From an uncultured Rhodocyclaceae bacterium (lineage in GTDB: Bacteria; Pseudomonadota; Gammaproteobacteria; Burkholderiales; Rhodocyclaceae), in NCBI GenBank assembly GCA_903930805.1, contig CAIYZZ010000124.1, forward strand, positions 1-13,325: a stretch of 13,325 nt of DNA, given 5' to 3'. The notes under the pieces are model-generated. The model was not told the origin of the DNA and made no database searches. It was given only the letters and a program-made list of their open reading frames with translations. Made by a program: the position numbers and the translations under genes. Positions 6,570 to 13,276 of this stretch are shown here, piece by piece. The stretch's first letter is position 1; every line of letters starts with the position of its first letter.

Positions 6570-7582
6570 CGCGTAGCGAGCGGCCAGCGTGGTTTCACCG
6601 CAAAACTGCCCGCGCGATTCACGTTGCTAACCGCCCCGGCCAATAAATGCTGCGCACCCGCGAAGGCGATCATCGCGCCGTTGTCGGTGCAAAGTTCCAT
6701 TTCAGGATAGCAGACGCGGACACTGTTTTGTGCCGCGGCGACGTTCAAGCGCTCCCGCAGCCGCTTGTTGGCACCGACACCGCCGGCAACGACCAGCGTG
6801 GAAAGTCGGCGCTGGCGGCACGCCGCCAAGGCCTTGGTCGCCAGGACCTCGGTGGCCGCTTCCTGAAATTCGGCAGCCAGATCGGCCTTGTCCTGATCCG
6901 TCAGCGGGCGCTGGCGCACGGCAGTCAGTACGGCGGTTTTGAGGCCGGAAAAGCTGAAGCTGAAGTCGCCGCTGTTAATCATCGGGCGCGGCAGCCTGAA
7001 TCGACCGGGCTTACCCAACTCGGCAAGTTTGGCCAGCGCTGGCCCGCCGGGATAACCGAGGCCGAGCAGTTGTGCGGTCTTGTCGAAGGCCTCGCCGGCG
7101 GCATCATCAAGCGACTCGCCCATCAGTTCGTAAGTGCCCACTTGCGTCACGCACATGATCTGCGTGTGTCCTCCAGAAACCAGCAGGGCGATGAAAGGAA
7201 ATTTCGCCGGATCGCTGGAGAGCAGCGGCGAGAGTAGATGGCCTTCGAGGTGATGCACGGGCAGCGCCGGAATATTGAGCGCCAGCGCCAGTCCCTCCGC
7301 GAAGCTCGCGCCCACCAGCAAGGCCCCGGCCAGCCCCGGCCCGGCGGTGTAGGCAATCGCATCGAGGTCTTCACGCGTACAGGCGGCCGCCTGCAATACC
7401 TTTTCCAGCAACGGGATCAGGCGACGGATATGGTCGCGCGAGGCGAGTTCCGGCACCACGCCGCCGTAGGCCTCGTGCATCGCCACCTGCGTATGCACGG
7501 TATGGGCGAGCAGGCCGCGCACGGTGTCGTAGAGGGCAACGCCGGTTTCGTCACAGGAGGATTCGATACCCAAGATAAGCAT
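6566..7582 (-). CDS. tsaD: tRNA N6-threonylcarbamoyladenosine synthesis protein TsaD
   Basis: A 338-residue ASKHA-fold protein that, with TsaB and TsaE, transfers the threonylcarbamoyl group to A37 of ANN-decoding tRNAs (t6A). The N-terminus [19 protein letters not shown] fixes the start. Metal ligands are visible as HHLEGH (H111, H115) and [12 protein letters not shown] (D300). LLVSGGHTQ and [14 protein letters not shown] are the other nucleotide-site motifs. Length is normal. There is no ribosome binding site before the start; a TAAAAT box on the minus strand (7589-7594) would put transcription start at or near the A of ATG, so the mRNA may be leaderless. It is divergent from rpsU, the same arrangement as in E. 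coli. The intron-bearing tRNA-Ile(CAU) elsewhere in this window decodes AUA, so its A37 is expected to be a substrate. Confidence 0.96.
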   Translation of the reverse strand: MLILGIESSCDETGVALYDTVRGLLAHTVHTQVAMHEAYGGVVPELASRDHIRRLIPLLEKVLQAAACTREDLDAIAYTAGPGLAGALLVGASFAEGLALALNIPALPVHHLEGHLLSPLLSSDPAKFPFIALLVSGGHTQIMCVTQVGTYELMGESLDDAAGEAFDKTAQLLGLGYPGGPALAKLAELGKPGRFRLPRPMINSGDFSFSFSGLKTAVLTAVRQRPLTDQDKADLAAEFQEAATEVLATKALAACRQRRLSTLVVAGGVGANKRLRERLNVAAAQNSVRVCYPEMELCTDNGAMIAFAGAQHLLAGAVSNVNRAGSFAVKPRWPLATR

Positions 7583-7588
7583 GCGGCA

Positions 7589-7594
7589 ATTTTA
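7589..7594 (-). promoter_or_regulatory. Possible tsaD -10 box
   Basis: Read on the minus strand the bases are TAAAAT, ending 6 bases before the tsaD start codon. It is next to the rpsU -35 element (7597-7602), so the two divergent promoters would compete for polymerase. No clear -35 element is seen. Confidence 0.4.
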
Positions 7595-7596
7595 CT

Positions 7597-7624
7597 TTGA
7601 CAAGCAGAAAGAAGCGGCTAAAAT
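7597..7624 (+). promoter_or_regulatory. Sigma70 promoter of the rpsU-yqeY-dnaG-rpoD operon
   Basis: A perfect TTGACA (-35, 7597-7602) is followed after 16 bases by TAAAAT (-10, 7619-7624). The bases after the -10 are GCGCGGC, a GC-rich discriminator of the sort found in promoters turned down by ppGpp/DksA. The transcript would have a leader of about 35 bases before rpsU. Confidence 0.8.
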
Positions 7625-7666
7625 GCGCGGCTCTTTTGTTCGCCTCAACCCATCCAGGAAATTCGC

Positions 7667-7879
7667 ATGCCCGGTATTCGTCTCAAGGAAAATGAGCCTT
7701 TCGAGGTTGCTATCCGCCGCTTCAAGCGCACTATCGAGAAGGCTGGCACGCTCACTGAACTGCGTTCGCGCGAGTTCTACGAGAAGCCCACTTCCGAGCG
7801 CAAGCGCAAGCTCGCCGCTGCTGTAAAGCGCCATCACAAGCGCATTCGCAGCCAGTTGCTCCCGCCCAAGATGTATTGA
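7667..7879 (+). CDS. rpsU: 30S ribosomal protein S21
   Basis: A 70-residue, very basic protein matching bacterial S21: [27 protein letters not shown] at the start, [25 protein letters not shown] in the middle, and a short C-terminal tail. S21 sits on the 30S platform near the 3' end of 16S rRNA and helps mRNA initiation. AGGAA stands 6 bases before ATG 7667. It is the first gene of the macromolecular synthesis operon. Two hairpins follow, the second terminator-like, so much of the transcription is expected to stop after rpsU, giving more S21 than primase. Confidence 0.97.
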   Translation: MPGIRLKENEPFEVAIRRFKRTIEKAGTLTELRSREFYEKPTSERKRKLAAAVKRHHKRIRSQLLPPKMY

Positions 7880-7884
7880 TTCCA

Positions 7885-7909
7885 CTGGCGCCTGCTAGAC
7901 AGGCGCCAG
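7885..7909 (+). terminator. Perfect 10-bp hairpin after rpsU
   Basis: CTGGCGCCTG (7885-7894) pairs perfectly with CAGGCGCCAG (7900-7909) around loop CTAGA, starting 5 bases after the rpsU stop. No T run follows. It may protect the rpsU mRNA 3' end, serve as a processing site, or act together with the next hairpin. Confidence 0.5.
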
Positions 7910-7917
7910 CAGTCGAT

Positions 7918-7947
7918 ACCGCCCCGGATAGCGCCGTGGGCGGTTTT
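7918..7947 (+). terminator. Intrinsic terminator or attenuator between rpsU and yqeY
   Basis: ACCGCCC (7918-7924) pairs with GGGCGGT (7938-7944). The stem can be extended inward by CGG (7925-7927) with CCG (7934-7936), leaving one bulged T. TTTT (7944-7947) follows directly. The T run is short, so partial termination is likely. This matches the known position of an internal terminator in the E. coli operon. Confidence 0.65.
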
Positions 7948-7970
7948 GTCGTTTCTGAAACTGGAACATT

Positions 7971-7975
7971 GGAGG
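7971..7975 (+). promoter_or_regulatory. Ribosome binding site deciding the yqeY start
   Basis: GGAGG lies 6 bases before ATG 7982 and so selects that codon over an upstream in-frame TTG at 7946. Confidence 0.8.
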
Positions 7976-7981
7976 TTTGTC

Positions 7982-8431
7982 ATGCCGCTGAAATCTCGAA
8001 TCACCGAAGATATGAAGCTCGCCATGAAGGCGAGGGAGGTCACCCGCCTGGGTGCCATACGTCTTCTGTTGGCCGCCATCAAACAGCGCGAGGTCGATGA
8101 GCGCATCGAACTCGACGATGTGGCGGTGATCGCTGTGATCGAAAAGATGCTGAAGCAGCGCAAGGATTCGATCACCCAGTACGAAGCGGCGAAGCGGCAG
8201 GATCTCGCTGACGCCGAAAAGTTCGAAGTTGAAGTCTTGCTAGCCTACATGCCGCAGGCGATGAGCGCTACCGAAGTGGCGGCGATTGTCGAGCAAGCAG
8301 TGGCCGATTCCGGCGCCAAGGCACCTGCTGACATGGGCAAGGTGATGGCGCTGGTGAAACCCCAGATTGCGGGGCGTGCCGACATGGGCGAAGTATCCAG
8401 GCTGGTGAAGGCCAAGCTGAGCGGCCAATGA
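7982..8431 (+). CDS. yqeY: GatB/YqeY domain protein
   Basis: A 149-residue protein of the YqeY family, related to the C-terminal tRNA-binding part of GatB. The sequence reads MPLKSRITEDMKLAMKAREVTRLGAIRLLLAAIKQREVDER, then KQRKDSITQYEAAKRQDLADAEKFEVEVLLAYMPQAMS, then ADMGKVMALVKPQIAGRADMGEVSRLVKAKL, covering the whole family. The start at ATG 7982 has a strong GGAGG. Its exact molecular role is not established; tRNA binding is assumed from the GatB relation. Its place between rpsU and dnaG is a frequent bacterial arrangement. The protein ends 22 bases before the dnaG start. Confidence 0.93.
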   Translation: MPLKSRITEDMKLAMKAREVTRLGAIRLLLAAIKQREVDERIELDDVAVIAVIEKMLKQRKDSITQYEAAKRQDLADAEKFEVEVLLAYMPQAMSATEVAAIVEQAVADSGAKAPADMGKVMALVKPQIAGRADMGEVSRLVKAKLSGQ

Positions 8432-8437
8432 GTCGCT

Positions 8438-8453
8438 GGCGCATAATCGCGCC
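8438..8453 (+). promoter_or_regulatory. Inverted repeat with -10-like box abutting the dnaG start
   Basis: GGCGC (8438-8442) and GCGCC (8449-8453) flank ATAATC and end directly at the GTG start codon of dnaG. CATAAT (8442-8447) resembles a -10 box and would place transcription start at about the GTG itself. No Shine-Dalgarno sequence is present. Either reading suggests low primase production. Confidence 0.4.
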
Positions 8454-10190
8454 GTGATTCCCGAGTCTTTCATCCAGGAACTGCTTGCTCGCATCGATAT
8501 CGTCGATGTTGTCGAGCGTTACGTCCAACTCAAGAAGGCAGGCGCCAATTATCAGGCCTGCTGCCCCTTCCATTCCGAGAAGAGCCCATCCTTTACGGTC
8601 AGTCCGTCCAAACAGTTCTATCACTGCTTCGGTTGTGGTGCCCACGGCAGCGCCATCAGCTTTGTCATGCAGTATGCCGGGCTTGGTTTCATCGAGGCGG
8701 TGGAGGATCTCGCCAACAGCCTCGGCATGCCGGTACCGCGCGAGGTAGGTGCCCACTCACAGCAGAAAGCGCGACAGGCACCACTTACAGAGCGCATGGC
8801 GCAAGCTGCGCGTTTTTACAAAGACCAGCTCAAGGCCAGCCCCGTGGCCATCGAGTATCTCAAGGGGCGCGGCCTGACCGGTGAAATTGCCGCGCGTTAT
8901 GGTCTCGGTTACGCACCGGACGAGTGGCAGGGTTTGCAGCGCGTCTTCGACGATTACACCTCACCAGCCTTGGCTGAGTGTGGCCTGGTGATCGATAACG
9001 AACAGGGGCGGCGGTATGATCGTTTTCGTGACCGCATCATGTTTCCCATCCAGGACCAGCGTGGCAGCGTCATCGGTTTTGGCGGGCGCGTACTCGGTGC
9101 GGGCGAACCAAAATACCTCAACTCGCCTGAAACCCCATTGTTTCACAAGGGCGAGGAGCTTTATGGTCTGCCGCAGGCGCGCAAGGAAATCCAGCAGCAG
9201 AACATGGTGCTGGTTGTCGAGGGCTATATGGATGTGGTGGGCTTGGCGCAAAGTGGTGTCGAAAACGTGGTTGCTACCCTCGGCACGGCGGCCACCGGGA
9301 TCAACATCCAGCGCCTGATCCGCCTGGCCGACCGCGTCGTGTTCTGCTTCGACCGCGATGCCGCCGGAGAGCGTGCTGCCAAGCGAGCCATGGAGGTCAG
9401 CCTCGAATACCTCGTCGATGGCAAAAGCATCGAGTTTCTCTACATGGATGGCAACCAGGACCCGGACGAGTTTGTCCGCGAACACGGCAAGGAAGCTTTC
9501 CTCCGGCAAACGCTGAACGCGGCCAGATTGAGCGACTTCCTAGTGCGCAAGTTGATGCAGGAAAGTAATACCCATACGGCAGAAGGTCGCGCCAGACTGG
9601 TCAGCGAAGCGAAACCGCTATTGCAGAAGATTTCTGCGCCGGTGCTGCGTGTGCAGATCACCAAGGAAGTTGCCAAGTACGCGCAACTTTCCCAGGCCGA
9701 GTTGGAAGCGCAATGCGGTCTGAAGTCACTCGCCTGGAACCGCAATGCCCCGCCTCCACAAGGCCGGTTGCGCCCGGCGCCGAACGCGCTCGAACGCACC
9801 TTGCTCATGACCGTCCTGCGCCGCCCGGAGCGCGCCGCTCGCCTGCCTCTCGACCTGATCGCCCAGGATAACGCCGAGGGTGCGGCACTGGTTGCTGTAG
9901 CCGACGCCATCGAGCACGCCGCCTTGCTGTCAGGAAATCTCGGGCTGCTGATCGAGTATTTTCGCGGTAGCGCGCATGAGGAAATTATCGCCACAATATC
10001 CGGGCGGATTGAGGAGGATGCGGGTGATGAAGGCGAACAGGAGAGGGTTTTCATAGATACCGTTGAGCGCCTGCATGAGCAGGCCCTGCATCGTCAGATC
10101 GAAGAAATGAATGCTAAGGCTCGCGCCGGCGCCCTTTCGACCGAAGAACGGCAAACCCTCGCCAGGCTGCTTTCGCGCAAAAGAGCTTGA
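8454..10190 (+). CDS. dnaG: DNA primase
   Basis: A 578-residue primase that makes RNA primers for replication at the fork with DnaB helicase. The zinc-binding domain is at the N-terminus with C37, H40, C58 and C61 (CCPFH and HCFGCG). The RNA-polymerase domain contains [21 protein letters not shown] and the TOPRIM acidic residues VVEGYMD (E256) and [10 protein letters not shown] (D300, D302). The C-terminal part (about 430-578) is the helicase-binding region, less conserved as usual. Length is normal. The start codon is GTG 8454, fixed by the conserved [24 protein letters not shown]; no ribosome binding site is seen before it. Third gene of the macromolecular synthesis operon, 46 bases before rpoD. 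Confidence 0.97.
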   Translation: MIPESFIQELLARIDIVDVVERYVQLKKAGANYQACCPFHSEKSPSFTVSPSKQFYHCFGCGAHGSAISFVMQYAGLGFIEAVEDLANSLGMPVPREVGAHSQQKARQAPLTERMAQAARFYKDQLKASPVAIEYLKGRGLTGEIAARYGLGYAPDEWQGLQRVFDDYTSPALAECGLVIDNEQGRRYDRFRDRIMFPIQDQRGSVIGFGGRVLGAGEPKYLNSPETPLFHKGEELYGLPQARKEIQQQNMVLVVEGYMDVVGLAQSGVENVVATLGTAATGINIQRLIRLADRVVFCFDRDAAGERAAKRAMEVSLEYLVDGKSIEFLYMDGNQDPDEFVREHGKEAFLRQTLNAARLSDFLVRKLMQESNTHTAEGRARLVSEAKPLLQKISAPVLRVQITKEVAKYAQLSQAELEAQCGLKSLAWNRNAPPPQGRLRPAPNALERTLLMTVLRRPERAARLPLDLIAQDNAEGAALVAVADAIEHAALLSGNLGLLIEYFRGSAHEEIIATISGRIEEDAGDEGEQERVFIDTVERLHEQALHRQIEEMNAKARAGALSTEERQTLARLLSRKRA

Positions 10191-10199
10191 TAGCACGTG

Positions 10200-10205
10200 T
10201 ATAAT
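10200..10205 (+). promoter_or_regulatory. Perfect -10 box before rpoD
   Basis: TATAAT stands 31 bases before the rpoD start, followed by CGCGCGC, a GC-rich discriminator. No good -35 element is found at the right distance (the bases there are GCAAAA). It is probably an internal promoter that gives rpoD its own transcription, as in E. coli, where minor promoters lie within dnaG. Confidence 0.5.
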
Positions 10206-10236
10206 CGCGCGCTTTGCCGCGATTCGAGTCGAGCCC

Positions 10237-12546
10237 ATGTCAAAGCCAACCACCAAGCCGACCAAGGCCTCCCCCAAGCCTGCCGCCAAACCGGCAATGG
10301 CCAAGTCTGCCAGGTCTGAGAAGCCTGCGGCCAAGGTCGCTCCTGTAGCCAGAGCCAGGCCAGCTGCCAGGGCGGTAGCAAAGCCCGCCAAGGCCGCAGT
10401 CAAACCTGTCGCCAAGCTAGCGCAGGGCAAGCCAGTAGCGGCGGGCAAGCCGGGAAAAACGAGCCACAAATCCGAACCGTCACAGGTTAAGGCAACAGTC
10501 CCTGCTGCTCATGTTGCCAAGGTAGCTAAAGTTGCGACCCCGATTACCCCCCCGCCCGTCCCTGCTCCTGCGGCACCCGTGGTAATTGAACCGGTAGTGG
10601 CCCCCGTCGGCAAACTTAGCGCCAAAGCCAAGAAGCTCCGGGACAAACAAATGCTGGCTGCGCTCGAGCAGGCGCAACCGACCACCATTGATCTCGAGGC
10701 CCGCCGCACGCGCCTGAAGAGCCTGATCACGCTTGGCAAGGAGCGTGGTTTCCTCACTTATTCGGAAATCAACGATCACCTGCCGGATGATCTGGTCGAT
10801 GCTGAGCAGATCGAGGCAATCATCAGCACCTTCAACGACATGGGTATCCAGGTCTATGACCAGGCACCCGCGCCGGAAGAGATGCTGCTGGCCGAACAGA
10901 GCACCGCGCCGATCGATGCCGCCGAAGCTGAAGAGCAAGCCGAGCAGGCACTGTCGACGGTCGACTCGGAATTCGGCCGCACGACCGATCCGGTGCGCAT
11001 GTACATGCGCGAGATGGGTACGGTCGAATTGCTGACGCGCGAAGGTGAGATCGAAATCGCCAAACGTATCGAGGAAGGTCTCAAGCACATGGTGCTGGCA
11101 ATTTCTGCCTGCCCCACGACGATCACCGAAATCCTCGAGATGGCCAACAAGGTTTCCCTGGACGAGATGCGCATCGATGAGTTGGTCGATGGCCTGATCG
11201 ATCCAGATGCCCCTGACGAGGATATCGAGGCCAAGGCCAACAGCGTAGACGACGAAGGCGAAGGTGTGGGGCTGGATGACGAAGAAGACGACGAGGAAGC
11301 CGCCGAGGCCCGCGTGTCCGCTTCGTTGTTGCAACTCAAGCAGGATGCTCTAGAACGCTTCACCGTCATCCACCAGTTATATGGCAAATTGATGCCGGCA
11401 CTGATGAAGCGCGGCTCCCAGGACAAGAGCTACCTGCGCATCCAGAAGCAGATTTCCAACGAGCTGATGAATATCCGCTTCACCGCGCGCTCCATCGAGC
11501 GTCTGTGCGATTCGGTGCGCGGTATGGTCGAGGCGGCACGGGCTCACGAACGCAAGGTCTTGCATCTTTGCGTCGATAAGGCGCACATGCCGCGCCAGCA
11601 TTTCATCAAGGTCTTCCCGGGTAACGAAACCAACATGGAGTGGCTGAAACACGAGGTGCAATCCGGTAAACCCTATGTTGGCGTGCTAATGCGTCAGGCG
11701 CCAGCCATTCTCGAAGAGCAGCAATCCCTGATCGATCTGCAGGGACGCATGGGCATCCCGCTCAGGGAACTCAAGGACATCAATAAGCAGATGTCCACCG
11801 GTGAGGCCAAGGCGCGCCGGGCCAAACGCGAGATGACTGAGGCCAACCTGCGACTCGTCATTTCCATTGCCAAGAAATACACCAACCGTGGCTTGCAGTT
11901 TCTCGACCTGATCCAGGAAGGCAACATCGGCCTGATGAAGGCGGTGGATAAGTTCGAATATCGTCGTGGCTACAAGTTCTCTACCTATGCGACGTGGTGG
12001 ATCCGTCAGGCCATTACCCGCTCGATCGCCGATCAGGCGCGCACCATCCGCATCCCGGTGCACATGATTGAAACGATCAACAAGATGAACCGCATTAGTC
12101 GCCAGATCCTCCAAGAAACCGGCAGCGAACCCGATCCGGCCACGCTGGCGATCAAGATGGAAATGCCCGAGGACAAGATTCGCAAGATTCTCAAAATCAG
12201 CAAAGAGCCAATCTCGATGGAAACGCCAATCGGCGACGACGACGATTCGCATCTAGGCGACTTCATTGAAGATCAATCAACACTCGCCCCCGCCGACGCC
12301 GCACTGTTTGCCAGTTTGCGCGAGATCACCAAGGAAGTACTCGACAGCCTGACGCCGCGCGAAGCCAAGGTGTTGCGCATGCGTTTCGGCATCGAGATGA
12401 ACACCGATCACACGCTGGAAGAAGTTGGCAAGCAGTTCGACGTAACGCGCGAACGGATCCGCCAGATCGAGGCCAAGGCATTGCGCAAGCTGCGCCACCC
12501 CTCGCGTTCGGAGAAGATGCGCAGTTTCTTGGACGGTAGCGAATAA
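10237..12546 (+). CDS. rpoD: RNA polymerase primary sigma factor RpoD (sigma70)
   Basis: A 769-residue primary sigma factor. Residues 1 to about 128 are a low-complexity extension rich in Ala, Lys and Pro ([18 protein letters not shown]...). Region 1.1 follows at about 128-208 ([23 protein letters not shown]). Region 1.2 contains [21 protein letters not shown]. The non-conserved region holds an acidic run ([14 protein letters not shown], about 345-358). Region 2 begins about 528 with [19 protein letters not shown], then [19 protein letters not shown] and [17 protein letters not shown] (-10 recognition). Region 4 ends the protein, with the -35-binding helix-turn-helix [20 protein letters not shown]. 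The start at ATG 10237 is chosen because an in-frame ATG at 10111 would overlap dnaG by 80 bases and put non-family sequence in front. Last protein gene of the operon. Confidence 0.97.
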   Translation: MSKPTTKPTKASPKPAAKPAMAKSARSEKPAAKVAPVARARPAARAVAKPAKAAVKPVAKLAQGKPVAAGKPGKTSHKSEPSQVKATVPAAHVAKVAKVATPITPPPVPAPAAPVVIEPVVAPVGKLSAKAKKLRDKQMLAALEQAQPTTIDLEARRTRLKSLITLGKERGFLTYSEINDHLPDDLVDAEQIEAIISTFNDMGIQVYDQAPAPEEMLLAEQSTAPIDAAEAEEQAEQALSTVDSEFGRTTDPVRMYMREMGTVELLTREGEIEIAKRIEEGLKHMVLAISACPTTITEILEMANKVSLDEMRIDELVDGLIDPDAPDEDIEAKANSVDDEGEGVGLDDEEDDEEAAEARVSASLLQLKQDALERFTVIHQLYGKLMPALMKRGSQDKSYLRIQKQISNELMNIRFTARSIERLCDSVRGMVEAARAHERKVLHLCVDKAHMPRQHFIKVFPGNETNMEWLKHEVQSGKPYVGVLMRQAPAILEEQQSLIDLQGRMGIPLRELKDINKQMSTGEAKARRAKREMTEANLRLVISIAKKYTNRGLQFLDLIQEGNIGLMKAVDKFEYRRGYKFSTYATWWIRQAITRSIADQARTIRIPVHMIETINKMNRISRQILQETGSEPDPATLAIKMEMPEDKIRKILKISKEPISMETPIGDDDDSHLGDFIEDQSTLAPADAALFASLREITKEVLDSLTPREAKVLRMRFGIEMNTDHTLEEVGKQFDVTRERIRQIEAKALRKLRHPSRSEKMRSFLDGSE

Positions 12547-12558
12547 GGTTTTACTCTG

Positions 12559-12583
12559 GCCGGTGCGGGTCTCCCGCGCCGGC
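12559..12583 (+). terminator. Strong 11-bp hairpin between rpoD and the tRNA gene
   Basis: GCCGGTGCGGG (12559-12569) pairs with CCCGCGCCGGC (12573-12583) around loop TCT, with one G-T pair. No T run follows, and the tRNA begins 4 bases later. It may be a Rho-assisted terminator, or an RNase III/processing hairpin if rpoD and the tRNA share a transcript. Confidence 0.5.
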
Positions 12584-12587
12584 TAGC

Positions 12588-12871
12588 GGGCCTGTAGCTC
12601 AGTTGGTTAGAGCAGAGGACTCATAGCGTAAGTTGTGCCATACGTTTGGAAACTGCGTATGGGATGGTGTCAAATTCGGTGAAAGCTAAGTGCAGCAATG
12701 CATACGCCAACGCCGAGCCAAGCTTCGATGCGAAAGTGTCGTTGAAGGTGTAGAGACTAGACGGCACCCACCTAAAGCGAAAGCCACGGTGAAGGCATAG
12801 TCCAGGGAGTAGTGAAAACTACACAAACCGGAATCCTTTGGTCCACGGTTCAAGTCCGTGCGGGCCCACCA
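12588..12871 (+). tRNA. tRNA-Ile(CAU), interrupted by a group I intron
   Basis: The two exons are 12588-12624 (37 nt) and 12832-12871 (40 nt). Joined, they give a 77-nt cloverleaf with encoded CCA: acceptor GGGCCTG/CGGGCCC, D arm GCTC/GAGC, anticodon stem GAGGA/TCCTT, T stem CACGG/CCGTG with loop TTCAAGT. The anticodon is CAT in the loop CTCATAA. The GACTCATAATC-like anticodon arm is that of isoleucine tRNA 2, which reads AUA after TilS changes C34 to lysidine. It is not initiator tRNA (position 1 pairs normally with 72 and there is no GGG/CCC anticodon stem) and not elongator tRNA-Met. The intron sits between positions 36 and 37, so the tRNA is unusable until splicing. An intrinsic terminator follows. 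Confidence 0.95.
12625..12831 (+). ncRNA. Group I self-splicing intron (IC3-type, Azoarcus-like)
   Basis: A 207-nt intron with the expected parts. P1 pairs exon CAT plus intron AGC (12622-12627) with GTTGTG (12632-12637) around a GTAA loop, placing the required U-G wobble at the splice site. P2 is 12638-12644 with 12656-12662. P3 is GGTGTC (12666-12671) with GGCACC (12763-12768). P5 is TGCA/TGCA with loop GCAA. P6a is GATGC/GTGTC with a GAAA loop and an outer CTTC/GAAG stem. P7 is GACTA (12755-12759) with TAGTC (12798-12802), the guanosine-binding helix. P8 is CACC/GGTG. P9 is GTAGT/ACTAC with a GAAA loop. The terminal G (omega-G) is 12831. From memory it closely resembles the intron of Azoarcus BH72 tRNA-Ile(CAU), with paired changes in P2, P5, P6a and P9. 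No homing endonuclease is encoded. It should fold and splice without protein. Confidence 0.95.
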
Positions 12872-12875
12872 ATTT

Positions 12876-12907
12876 AAAAACCCAACCCTTATCGGTTGGG
12901 TTTTTTT
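12876..12907 (+). terminator. Intrinsic terminator after tRNA-Ile
   Basis: CCCAACC (12881-12887) pairs with GGTTGGG (12894-12900) around CTTATC; the stem extends with A run 12876-12880 against T run 12901-12905. Seven T residues follow the stem. It starts 4 bases after the encoded CCA. Because the A run is also upstream, it could work on both strands. Confidence 0.9.
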
Positions 12908-12909
12908 CT

Positions 12910-12966
12910 GCCTGTTGCGCCAGTACTGGCGGGGCTTTGGCAAAGATGCGTTGCCAGCCAACAGGC
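12910..12966. other. Predicted three-way-junction structure
   Basis: Outer stem GCCTGTT (12910-12916) pairs with AACAGGC (12960-12966). Inside are hairpin CGCCA-GTAC-TGGCG (12918-12931, part of a perfect 14-base palindrome) and a second hairpin in which GGCT and GGCAA (12933-12943) pair with TTGCC and AGCC (12951-12959) across a TT bulge. Found by eye only. It could be a REP-like element, a small-RNA domain or the remnant of a mobile element. Confidence 0.4.
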
Positions 12967-13276
12967 CACACCATCCATTTTTGTCTCTACCACTCCCCGG
13001 AATCCTCTCTTTTCTCCATTTGACCTGTGGCTGACCACCCCTCGACCACTCGATTTCATGCGGGATTCCAGCCGGTAGTTGGGCGGCAACAAATGGTTCT
13101 TCAACCAGCTGATGCTCAAGGTCTTCGGCGGGTGAGGTCTGGGAGCGGGCGCGGCGATTGCTCGAGCAGCGGGAGGAAGAAATACCTCACTCCAATTAAA
13201 TTGCATAAACCGCTTGGCTCTTTTTCCACCTAGAGCGTTCATGCACACATCATCAACAGCCAAGCAGGAGCGCGAA
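12967..13276. other. Intergenic stretch without a recognisable gene
   Basis: About 310 bases with no convincing coding sequence. Short open frames exist on both strands but lack a ribosome binding site and family resemblance. One short run at 13079-13135 (LGGNKWFFNQLMLKVFGG then stop) looks protein-like and may be a decayed gene remnant. No clear sigma70 promoter was found for the gene at 13277. Confidence 0.5.

Noticed and set aside
10111..10236. Upstream in-frame start for rpoD at 10111
   Set aside because: It would overlap dnaG by 80 bases and add sequence unlike RpoD; the ATG at 10237 follows the internal -10 box and starts the typical Ala/Lys/Pro tail.
10480..11334. 284-residue minus-strand open frame inside rpoD
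   Set aside because: It is antisense to conserved sigma regions; the composition is a mirror of the rpoD codons.
12588..12624. A truncated tRNA pseudogene
   Set aside because: The 3' half is found 207 nt away, all stems pair when joined, and the insert is a complete group I intron.
12625..12831. Homing endonuclease or other reading frame within the intron
   Set aside because: The intron is only 207 nt, every part is used in the ribozyme core, and no start with a ribosome binding site is found.
12686..12961. 91-residue minus-strand open frame over the tRNA, intron and terminator
   Set aside because: It is antisense to structured RNA; part of it is simply the reverse complement of the tRNA 3' half and terminator.
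12910..12966. Integron attC site
   Set aside because: The inverted repeats begin with GTT and end with AAC, the reverse of the attC order, and the R core consensus does not fit. No integrase is present.
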